DNA of 64,000 nt from Cornus controversa (taxonomy: Eukaryota > Streptophyta > Magnoliopsida > Cornales > Cornaceae), in contig CM048845.1 in assembly GCA_026545225.1 (NCBI GenBank), forward strand, positions 61,322,033 through 61,386,032. Direction: 5' to 3'. Below, in pieces: positions 24,490 through 37,500 of this stretch; within the stretch, counting starts at the first letter, position 1; the number at the start of each line of letters is the position of its first letter. Under the pieces are notes generated by a model, which was not told the origin of the DNA, ran no database searches, and worked only from the letters and a program-made list of their open reading frames with translations. The position numbers and the translations under genes were made by a program.

Positions 24490-25059
24490 TGTAATACCCC
24501 GCTCCAACACATGGTATGATATTGTCTGTTTTGGGCCTGAGCCCGCACAGTTTTGCTCTTGGGTTTAACCCCAAAAGGCCTCATACCATTTGAAGAGAAC
24601 ATACTACATATAAGTACATCTCCTTTGCCACACCCAGGCGATGTGGGATTGAGCACCTTGTATCCTGTCAGTGTGATAGCTCAGCCCAGTGTCTGTCTTC
24701 GCATTCGCCCACTCACACCTGTCCACAAGGGTTACTACAATTCACCCCCTTACGAGGCCCGATGTCATCGTCGGCACACTTTTGGCTGGGTTCAGGCTCT
24801 GATACCAACTGTAATACCCCACTCCAAAACATGGTGTGATATTGTCCGCTTTGGGCCTAAGCCCGCACAGTTTTGCTTTTGGGTTTAACCCCAAAAGGTC
24901 TCATACCATTTGAAGAGAACATACTACATATAAGCACATCTCCTTTTCCATACCCAGGCGATGTGGGATTGAGCACCTTGTACCCTGTCAGTGTGGTAGC
25001 TCAGCCCAATGTCTGTCTTCGCACCCGCCCACTCACACCCGTCCACAAGGGTTACTATA
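24490..25059 (-). mobile_element. TRIM (miniature LTR retrotransposon), family copy 1
   Basis: Two 250-bp LTRs (24490-24739 and 24810-25059) flank a 70-bp core. They begin TGTAATACCCC and end GTTACTACA or GTTACTATA. The core reads on the minus strand as primer-binding site GTTGGTATCAGAGC (initiator Met tRNA) at the right LTR and polypurine AAGGGGGTGAAT at the left LTR. The 5-bp target duplication GTAGT is exact (24485-24489 and 25060-25064). There is no coding capacity. By eye about 18 of 250 LTR sites differ, suggesting roughly two to three million years at usual plant LTR rates, younger than the host Gypsy element. It looks structurally whole. Confidence 0.93.
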
Positions 25060-25154
25060 GTAGTCTCTAACCCAAATCGTAGGTACATCATACTTCGTAT
25101 GTGATTCGTGTAGAATAATCAAATTTGTGATTATTTCCCATAAACGGCGCCAAC

Positions 25155-25520
25155 TGATGAAGCAAAAATCCACCCTGAACTAGTCAAACACCAACCTATA
25201 AAAAATGACAAGAGAAGAGTAATCGAAAGGGCACCGGCGCTGTGCCGACTGACTACGCTTCGAAGATCAAGTCAGAAATCGGAAGGACTTTAAAAGCTGT
25301 AAAGGAACTCAGAGGTATTAATTACGTACCTTGGTATATGAACCATCTTGTATTTATAGTGACCAAGTGAGGACGTATCCTAGTAAAACTCTGTCTCTTC
25401 AGTTTCCCTTTCCCACTCGGAGATATCCAGTCTTGGTCAAACATCCTTTTCATCCATGTCACCTTAGCACTATCATCCCACGTTACACGTTTCATATTAG
25501 GAGTCAAACACACCCCATCA
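25155..25520 (-). repeat. 5' LTR of the gag-only Gypsy element
   Basis: 366 bp, same ends as the partner at 21205, followed by the ACTAC target duplication. The antisense primer-binding site GGCGCCAAC abuts its left edge. Confidence 0.9.
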
Positions 25521-26085
25521 ACTACAAATCTCAATTTCTCAGATCAAGTGTTAATGATTGAGTTAATGCCAACATTTCATTTTATTTGACTATAAATCTC
25601 AATTTCTTAGATCGTGTTAATAATTGAGTTAATGCTAACATTTTCATTTTATTTTACTATAAATCTCAATTTCTTAGATCAAGTGTCAAGGACTGAGTTA
25701 ATGTCAACATCTCATTTTATTTGACTACAAATTCTAATTTCTCATATTAAGTGTCAAGGACTGAGTTAAGGCTAACGTTCCATTTTATTCGACTACATAT
25801 CCCAATTTCTCATATCAAATGTCAATGACCGAGTTAATGCTAATGTCCCATTTTATTTAACTACATATCTCAATTTCTCATATCAAATGTCAAGGACCGA
25901 GTTAAGGCTAACATCCCATTTTATTTGACTATATATCCCAATTTCTCATATTAAGTATCAAGGACTGAGTTAATGCTCACATCCCATTTTATTTGACTAT
26001 AAATTTAAATTTCTTAAATTAAGTATCAAGAACTGAGTTAAATCTAACATCCCATTTTATTTTACTACAAATCTCAATTTTTAGA
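25521..26085 (+). repeat. 68-bp satellite array, right part
   Basis: About eight further units of the array interrupted at 21204 continue in the same orientation and register (ACTACAAATCTCAATTTCTC and GTCAAGGACTGAGTTAA words). The array grades into low-complexity TTTTGTATTTTGAATTTT-type DNA at about 26090-26170. Confidence 0.93.
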
Positions 26086-26469
26086 TATTTAAATTCAAAA
26101 TTTTGTATTTTGAATTTTTGTTTTTAAATTTTTTATTTTGAATTTTGTATTTAAATTTTGTATTTTGAGTTTTGCATTTTAAAATTTTTCCATGGTAGTG
26201 AATTATCTTTCCTTAATATTTTTTCCATCATTTGATCAAAGACATTTAGTATTAGTTTTTATTATTAAAAAAAATCAGAAGTTAATTTTTTAATATTCAT
26301 TTTTCATTCCAAAATATTGAGGTTTTGAATTTGAGACTTTTTATTGATTCTTATTTGAGAGTGGTTCGACCCTGCTTATTACTATACGATTTTTAGTACA
26401 GTTTTTGCATGTTTTATTTTTGTATAAAGTTTAGAGAAGTAACGACAAACATCCACTATTCTACACTCG
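26086..26469. other. low-complexity AT-rich interruption of the satellite
   Basis: Repeated TTTGTATTTTGA and AAATTTTTTATTTTGAATT words, then unique AT-rich DNA. No gene or element ends are visible. Confidence 0.6.
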
Positions 26470-26800
26470 TCAAAAACCTAATTTCTCAGATCAAGTTTCA
26501 AGACTGATTTAAAACTAACATCGCATTTTATTTGATTACAAATTTCAATTTCTCATATCTAAGTGTCAAGGACTGACAAATTCCAATTTCTCATATGAAG
26601 TGTCAAGGATTGACAAATTTCAATTTCTCATATCAAGTGTTAAGGCCTAAGTTAAGGCTAAGATTTCATTTTATTTCACTACAAATCCTAATTTCTCATT
26701 TCAAGTTTCAAGACTGAGTTAAGGCTAAAATTACAAATCTTAATTTCTCATATTAAGTGTCAAGCACTTAGTTAATGCTAACATCCCAATTGTTCACTAT
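26470..26800 (+). repeat. degenerate distal units of the 68-bp satellite
   Basis: TTTCTCATATCAAGTGT and TCAAGGACTGA words recur with irregular spacing. Some units are shortened to about 36 bp around 26560-26640. Greater divergence than in the main array fits an edge of a satellite block. Confidence 0.85.
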
Positions 26801-28925
26801 GAACATTTAAACCTATATAATGAACTATTCAATTGAGAATACATAAAATGAACTATTTAACTTTGATAAATAATACATTCTAACATTACATACAATTAAA
26901 TAGAAAATACAACCGAAAAGTCTAACAAAAGAGTACTAATCTGCATTTTCACAAATTGTTGCGACACTATCTATTTACAATTTTTTTTACCAATCAAGTT
27001 CAAAAGCATTATATTTCATTGCAAAATAGAAGTGAGCACTCTTTCAGGGGTCCATAATTTCACCACTCAAATTTAAGAAAAGAAATTAAAAAAAGAAAGA
27101 AAAATTGGCAGCATTCCTCTGCTTGAATGAAAAATTTCTCAAAAGTATCTTATTAGTAATATTCTGGAGAACCTTCTTCTTCTTATTCTCTCTCCTCTCT
27201 CTTCTTCTTCTTCTTCCACTACTCGGCACTGCATTATCCAGTTAAAAAATTAGAGCAAAATTTTGAAATAAGAAATAAGATTTTTAAAAAGATAGAATTG
27301 AATATAACGATCACTAGTAGTACTATATATGTGATTATTTTAATTATGCACATGATGACTTCCTGTATATCTTATCAATAGATTTCAAGTGAATGGAATG
27401 ATATTAAACAAAAGATTGTTTACTTGGTGATTTAGGCTCTTACTATTTAGGTCAAAGTTGATAGCGCTTGTATGTAAGGACCAAGCAATGGTAGAAGAGC
27501 AAACACTACAGTCAAGAACAAGATAAACTCGAAAATAATTAATCACAAACCTACTCTTTTTATATGTTTCAAAAGATGTTAGAAATGTACAAAAACTTCT
27601 TATATGTTTCAAAAGGATATTATATGATATAAGAATAGAAATAGACAAAATTTGGTAAAAGCACACTAGATAATAAGGGGATTCCAAAGATTTGTAAGCA
27701 GTCATTATCATTCACTTGGTACATATCAATACATATGGTGCTTATTCTATTTTGACATTCAATCATACTTAATATGTTAGTGTGCACTACAAATGAAATT
27801 TTTTATACCAATTACCCATGTAGGTTGACAAGGAGGGCACAAATATAATCATGGTGTTTAATGAAACAACATAACTAAATGAAGCACTAACACATAAGTA
27901 CTATATCCAGAATTAAGTGGAAACTAATCAACTAAAATTGACTCTTCAAGGAATTTCAAAATCATCTGATGAATTTGTGAAGAAGAAAACTACCTTAAGA
28001 ATTACCATCAACCAGAAACAAATCCAATGCAAAGTTGCAGCATCCTCTTCAGAAAAAGAACTTTTGCATGTTAATTACATTTCCTGGGGAGAAACCTTGA
28101 AAATTCAATGCATTGGTTTCAACAATCAAGTCTCTACTAAATAGGGCTTTGCTACTTTAATTGTCCATATAAAATACATTTGGAATAGTGGTTTAGCAAT
28201 TGATAGATTTTTAGAGAAAAAGAATTTACATGAAATAGGAGAAGAATTTGATAGTTCTAGTGGTTTATATCATAAATGACAACCAAAAAAGCTTGGTGCT
28301 CTGAAAAGCCTACACGAGCAGTTCATCTAGTAATACAAATTACAAAGAGGCTTTAATAGTTAAAGATGAAACGTATAGATGTCTCTTTGATGAGAGAGAG
28401 ATTTAGAAGTTCTAGTCTTTTGACATTGAATGATGATGAAAACACTACAACAATACACAACCACCATTATGTCTTACAAATTCAATGAGCCAAAATCTTC
28501 TCATTATATTATTAAAGAGCGAACATCAAAACAAGGGTGTTAAAATATTGGCTGGTAAGTTCATTTTTTACAAGTGGCAAGTCTCTATAAATTAAAAGCA
28601 CCAATCTTTAAGAACATCTTGGAATAATCAACAACCCACATTCCAAATCACCAAAATAAAGTATAAACACAATCAATTACTAGCCATCCAATAAAGAAAC
28701 CCCAAATCCAGCGATAACAACTCTCATATGCAATAAAATCCGCCAACCAAAGCAGATTGATCAAACCTTAACCCAAATAAGAATTATGAGACAAACAAAG
28801 AAAATTCTAAAGATTTACCTACAGAGGAGGAGGAAGCAATAGTTGATCAACAACTAAATGTCTTGAAGCACGCGTCGACTGTCTTACCAAACTTGTCTAG
28901 CGAGCTAGGGCTTAGAGAGAGGGCG
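26801..28925. other. gene-poor stretch; possible minus-strand leader at its right side
   Basis: No gene recognised. The 75-codon open frame at 27917 shows no family match I know. A CTTCTTC-rich tract sits near 27170-27225. The minus strand from about 29045 to 28815 reads like a 5' untranslated leader with a donor-like CTGTAGGTAAAT, but no coding exon follows downstream. Confidence 0.35.
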
Positions 28926-29043
28926 CTAGAGAGAGGAGGGTTCATAGTGATCTAGGGTTTCAGAGTGGAGAGAAAGAGAGAGAGCTAGAGAGAGGAGGGT
29001 TCACAGTGATCTAGGGTTTCAGAGTGAAGAGAAAGAGAGAGGA
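28926..29043. repeat. 59-bp tandem duplication in a GA-rich segment
   Basis: Units 28926-28984 and 28985-29043 begin CTAGAGAGAGGAGGGTTCA and contain GTGATCTAGGGTTTCAGAGTG, with two or three differences. On the minus strand each unit carries GAAACCCTAGATCAC, a telo-box-like AAACCCTA word common in plant leaders. Confidence 0.9.
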
Positions 29044-31111
29044 GGGTTTGTGGTCGTGACGGTACATCGATAAGTTTGTATGTGTGATGTAGAGTTTGTG
29101 ATTTTGGGGATTTCAATAGGGCGATTTTGTACTTTGATTGTCAACTGTATATAGTATTTTGTATAAATGTTGTATATGGGTGTTTAGATAAAAAATAATA
29201 ATATGTATGAGTAAATATTTAGTTACCATACACGACATTTGTCAAATTGTGGGTGACAGGAGATGTGGCTAATTCATAACCGTAAGATCAAAATAATCAA
29301 CACAACTTTTTCAAAACGTTAGCGTTTTTGGCTCAATGGAGAGAGAATGGAGGCCGCAAAAATGGAGATGATTTGTGTCCCTTGAGTACCAGGGTTTTTA
29401 TACTCGAGGATTGCTCGAGGTTTTAGATGGATATGAAAGTTCCTTGCCTCAAGGCTTTGAGACTTTTGGCTTTGGCCACATGGGCAGCGCGTGTCTGATA
29501 CACGCTCCTGACACCCACAAGAGCTTTTTTTCATTCATAGTAGGAGATTCGTTAATATCACTCATGATTTCTTGTAATTGAGTTGAGAGCAAGGAGTTTC
29601 ATTATAATTATTCAAGATCAACAAAAAATTTATCCTTCAATTCATTCAACTTGGGAGTTTAATCAAAGGAGCATTAGATTACTAAGACAGAAGCATGTTG
29701 TTTGCGGAGCAATTGTGTTCGATTTCAACAACTCGTTTGCAAGATTGTGTGGGAGTGAGTCTCTGAAACAGCAAGTGTATAGGAAACGACAAGTGTATTT
29801 GAGTAGGAAACCAGCATTTAGTCTAGACATGACAAACTAAATATGAGCACAAGTCTGATTCAAAGTCGGTTTAACTTTTCTTTAATAAAGTGAATTGCCT
29901 TACTCTATACTACAACGGCATGACAATTGGATCTAAAATTTAAAATTTAATGAGTAATACTACCATTGCCGGTCGATTTTCTTTACACTCCAATCACAAT
30001 TGTCTAACAAGATTAGTTTTTTTTGCACTCGAATAACTATTGTCCAACAAGGACTCTTAATAAATAATGAATAAGAATATTGTCCCTTTCTTCCAAAGTG
30101 TTTACCTCCAAATTATTTAAATCAACAATGAACACATCAGTTTGCCAGTAATACCAATTCAGGTCTTTTATCATATTTCAAATTTAATTAGTCACAAAAA
30201 TAAGCAAGGTAACCCGTGCACCTCCCTCAAGGTCTATAAAGAATCACTGCATCATTCCATGTAACTATCCACTTTCGCAGACGCTACTGTCACACATGTC
30301 TTAATAGAATTGCAAAAAATGAGCCAAAAAAAAATTTCAGAATTGAAGTATTAGCAATTATTGCTAACAAATTCAAAACCTTGCCCATTATATTGACACT
30401 GCCAGTAATTTTGATCTTTACATGAATCTTTTTCAAAGCACTTTGTGATCAACAGCAACTGTTGCAGTCAAGCACAGAGTAATCTCAAAGGATAAGTGCC
30501 TCATTTGTGGCTTGTAAAAAATAAAAAATAAAAATAAAAACTGGAACTGAAAATATAATGGCTGGGAGCATACGAGTAATGCTTCTCAAACAAACTGTAA
30601 ATGACTTTTATTTTTTCTTGCAGAATACAGATCATGCCAACCACTGTCTAGTTACAAGGATCACTTCAATGCCAAAGGTAACTGGCTGCGTGTCTTTTGA
30701 AGTTTATTGATTGCAGAAAGTTATCAGCCACAGAATTCATTCTTCCATGTCAATAAATGACAATTTCATATGAAGAAAGCAACAGCAAAATGGTGAAGCA
30801 AGTCGATGGCGAATAACTATCAACAGCCAAATCCACAGCAGCAACCAGAAAGTAATTTCGCAATTTATAACGCAGAACTTCCTTAAACTTCTCTCAAAAT
30901 GCAAAATGTTGCCCTACAAACAGTCCTCTTTGGTCTAGCATACAGTAAGCACTCAACACAGCTCCTAACACTACCAAAGACTGAGCTCTTAAAGCAGCTC
31001 CCAAGACTACAAAACTAAATAATCCAATAACAAAACACATGAAACAACAACTACATCTAAACCACATACGGAGTAAAATGAGCAAAGCTTACAATGCTCA
31101 TAGAAGGGCTA
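29044..31111. other. spacer between the repeat region and threonine synthase
   Basis: No gene recognised. One unit related to the 50-bp repeat of 16.2 kb lies at about 29388-29450. The 3' flank of threonine synthase on the minus strand, likely holding its 3' untranslated region, begins at 31111 and extends leftward. Confidence 0.5.
29388..29450 (+). repeat. single dispersed unit of the 50-bp repeat
   Basis: GGGTTTTTATACTCGAGGAT followed by TGCTCGAGGTTTTAGATGGA matches the unit at 16275-16313 closely. The shared segment suggests both sites carry pieces of one dispersed element of unknown class. Confidence 0.55.
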
Positions 31112-33957
<2,846 letters not shown>

Positions 33958-33984
33958 TATAAAGCGTTAAACCCTAAACCCTAG
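33958..33984 (+). promoter_or_regulatory. TATA-like motif and telo-box upstream of MDN1
   Basis: TATAAAG (33958-33964) is followed 4 bp later by AAACCCTAAACCCTAG (33969-33984), a double telo-box. Telo-boxes near the start site are characteristic of plant ribosomal-protein and ribosome-biogenesis genes. By spacing, transcription would start near 33985-33995. The leader would be about 520 nt and may hold an intron (donor unclear). Motifs are seen directly; function is inferred. Confidence 0.65.
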
Positions 33985-34514
33985 AGGAGAAGTGGAGGAC
34001 CAAAGAATACAGAAAAGTCAGGGAAGAGGAGAGTTGCAGAGATAGAGAGGGAAAGTTGATTGAAGACCCCATACACCATACAAGTTCATGTCAGTTTTTG
34101 AATCTCTATTTGTTCTCTTTCTTATTCTGTATATCAAGCTCAGAAAAAAATGCAGTAGTTACCACAAAGCCTCAAAACCAGAATCAAACACTAATTTAAA
34201 ACAATATGAAAACAGTTTCTTTAGGGCTTTAAGTTTGTGCTCTATTGCTGCCGCATTTAAATTCCATTTCTTGATTGGTTTAAACGCCCGTGGCTTAGTT
34301 TAACTGTCTCACCCTTATGGAACTATGCTAATTAGCAAATTTAATTATTATTATTTTTTCTTCTTTTGCATCAATATGATGCAATTCTAGTTGAATCAGA
34401 TTGAATTGGACAGTTTCTAGGTACTTAACAAAAGTTGCATTTTTCTTTTTTGCTGGTGTTCTGCAATCATTTTCAGATTATTCTTAGGTTACTAGTAACT
34501 GTGTTGAGGTTGGA

Positions 34515-37500
34515 ATGGCGATTGACGGGAGTTTTTGTCTTGAATCCGAGCTTGAGAGGTTTCTTTCTCGGTGTCCCGAGCTTGCATGCATTCCCCAATT
34601 TCAATCCCTTGTAGAGAAGGTACTGAGTTTGCCCATTTTTATAAAGATTCATAGCTTTCTATTTATGTACATGTTTTTCAGATTTGTGATGTTTATGAGA
34701 GTGCAGGGACACATGTTGACAGAAGAAGAAATGGTGAATTCAGTTGCGGAGCTGTTTCTTCACCCAAATTATACAATCCCATTGGTGGGGTGTTTCCGCC
34801 CACTAGCACGGAAGATTCTGGACAGGACTGTGACCTTGCTTCACATGGTACCTGATTTGAGGTCCAGTTCTGATAATTCCATGGAGGATTTTGAAGAAGA
34901 CAAATTCCTCCGAGAGACTGGAAATTTGAAGAATGCGGAGGTTGTCAGTGTCATTGATTTTTATGTTAGAAGTGGGAAGGGCTTGAATCTTCACGAGCTC
35001 ACGTGTCTAGCCTTTTCTCGAGCTGTTGATTTGGCGCCTTTTCTTTTAGGGTAAGCCAACTTACATGGTTTTCTGGTTCTCTCTCACAAACAGACACATG
35101 CATCACGTCATTAATTCCCTTGGAGTGCATTTTGTCATCCTTGTATTCGGATGGCATTGTTACTTTTTCTATGCATTTTTAAATAGAGAATTTTTAGGAA
35201 AATAGGGGATTCATACTATGTTTTGGTAGGTGAGCATTCATAGCTTTGTTGAATGACACAATTTAGAGTTTTTAACATCATTTTGTGATGGTTTCACCTG
35301 ATGGCTCTATTCAAGATGGCATATTTCTAATTTAAAAGTGATATGTAAATTGTCATGGGGCCATTTGTTCATCTGGGGCATCAAAGCATATCCTTACTGC
35401 AGAGAGGTGCATTGTGAACTAGTCATATCTCACTTTTTCGTACTTAACTATTTTGTGGCTCAATTTCAAGGTTATTTGCTGACTAGATACAATGGAAAGG
35501 GCAAATATGTGAATCTAATGCTTGAGGATGCATGCTTAGAAAAATCATGCTAGAGATGTAATGCAATTCTCATAGCTTTTGCTTAGTTGCATCACATGTT
35601 TATATATGTTGGTAGGCCCATGAAATGTATTTTGTGAAGGCATATTGGAGGTCTAATTGGAAGCATATTTCATATATTAAGTCAGAGTGTAAAATAATGA
35701 TTTTGGCATGAAATAAAGATGTATATTGCTTTATTTGGACCCACGACCAAAATTGGTTGATTTCTTTGCCAACCAAGCAAAGATGGGTTCGCGTTGACTG
35801 ATTACAGCAGAAATGATTGATTGTCCAAAATAGACTTTGGTGTTTGATGGTACGTAGCGTTTCCATTTTTGAATCTCAGTTGGGTTTGACAAGAGTTAGT
35901 GAGTGATGTTGTGATTTGTGGGTTCAGTTGCCCATCCTTCCCTATTTTGTCGGCCTTGTGGACATGTTATCACACAAGGGATGTATGCGATGCAATATTT
36001 TTTTAATGCTGGGTTGCAGAATGTTTGTTTGATCAAGCAATATGTTTTCATGTGTTACTATAACCACCCCCCGTCCTCTCTCTCTCTCTCTCTCTCTTTC
36101 CTCCCTTTTAAAGTAGATTTTAGTGTGTTACTTGTTATTGAGGCCAGTTGTGACTGTTTTCTCTTCTTCTGTTTTTTTTTTTTTTTTTTTTATATTTTTC
36201 TGCACATCCTCAAAATATTTTACTTTGGCCGAGATCGGATTATCACTTGGTGGACATAATAGGTTGTTTTATTTTTCCCAAGTTAAATGGGATGTCAATA
36301 TAGAGACATGCTGGCTTTAGTTTCCTTTCCTATGTGAATCTGTGTACACTTCTCTTTGTGCTGCTAACTGAATGAGCTATTTGATAGTCACCTCTTATAA
36401 GCTGCCCTACCATGAATATGTTTTTCTTGTTTGAATACGGAATTAACACCCCATGGTTACTCCGTGCAGCTGTGTGTTAAACTATTTCAAATTTGCTCCT
36501 CCTCCATTTGAAAGGATTATGCAGAAAGAATCATTTTCTGAGCTGTTAGCAAAGGTAAGTTTTATTACATATAAATTGTGACTGGGACTCAGTATCATTT
36601 GCCCTTCTTCATGTTTCCATGACATTCTTGTTTCACTTTCTGGTCATGGTATAGTAACAATATTTGTACCTATTAAAAATATTAATGATATCCATGCTTT
36701 GTTAATTTTTCCCTTTAGTATGGTGTTATTTGATATAATCTATGATAGTTGACTTAGATATTCTTGAGGTGTTTAGCTTCATTTTGATTCAACTTTTTAG
36801 CTAGCTTGTCCTCAACTTAGACCTCTTGATAATTGTGCTTGATTTTTGTCACTTTTTTCTTATTTTGAATCCCATGCTTCTCTCTCTCTCTTATCTCATT
36901 TTTTAGCATGAGTGTCAAAAGTATGTTTTCACCTTCTATTAAAATTGTTTAGATTGTGAGATTATTGATTAACTTGGCCCTTATATCACACACACTTTAG
37001 ATTTTGGCTGCCTTTACTTAACACTATCTTTGTAACGGCCCGTTCCGCATGGTATTATATTGTTCGCTTTGGGTCTGAGCTTGCATGGTTTTGTTATTGG
37101 GTGTTACCCTAAAATGGCTCATACCATTTGGAGATAGAACCACACATATAAGCATTTCACCTTTACCTTCCCCAGGCGATGTGGGATTGGGAACCTGTAG
37201 CTCACTAATATGGTAGCCTGCTAGTGTCTCGCACCTACTCACAACACACCCGCCCACAAGGTCACCACAATCAACACAAACCCCCCCCGAGGGGCAACAT
37301 CCTCGTTGGCCACACTTCCGGTGGGGCTCGAGGTCTGATACCTTTTGTAACAACTCGCTTTCCGTGGTCCGCTTTGGGCCTGAGCCCGCATGGTTTTGTT
37401 CTTGGATTTTACCCCAAAATGCCTCATACTATTTGGAGATAAAACTGCACATATAAATACTTCACCCTTAATTGCGCAACCAGTAGCTCGCTATTGTGGT

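Larger units (their letters stand above)
21205..25520 (-). mobile_element. gag-only Gypsy LTR element (TR-GAG-like), fossil, nested in satellite
   Basis: LTRs lie at 21205-21569 and 25155-25520, both beginning TGATGAAGC and ending CCCCATCA. The 5-bp target duplication ACTAC is exact (21200-21204 and 25521-25525). Reading on the minus strand, GTTGGCGCCGTTTATGGG after the right LTR is the primer-binding site typical of plant Tat/Ogre-type Gypsy elements. ACAGGGGGCATC before the left LTR is the polypurine tract. Only gag is recognisable; no protease, reverse transcriptase or integrase was seen, so it is non-autonomous. It is broken in several places. The LTRs differ at roughly one site in ten by eye, suggesting an age of a few million years. 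A TRIM is inserted between primer-binding site and gag. Confidence 0.9.

Noticed and set aside
24490-25059. Cassandra-type TRIM with 5S rRNA sequence
   Set aside because: The LTR was read for a 5S-like internal promoter region and none was seen; it is a different TRIM family.
27917-28144. 75-codon open frame METNQLKLTL...
   Set aside because: No recognisable motif, AT-rich and no splice-consistent continuation; chance frame cannot be excluded.
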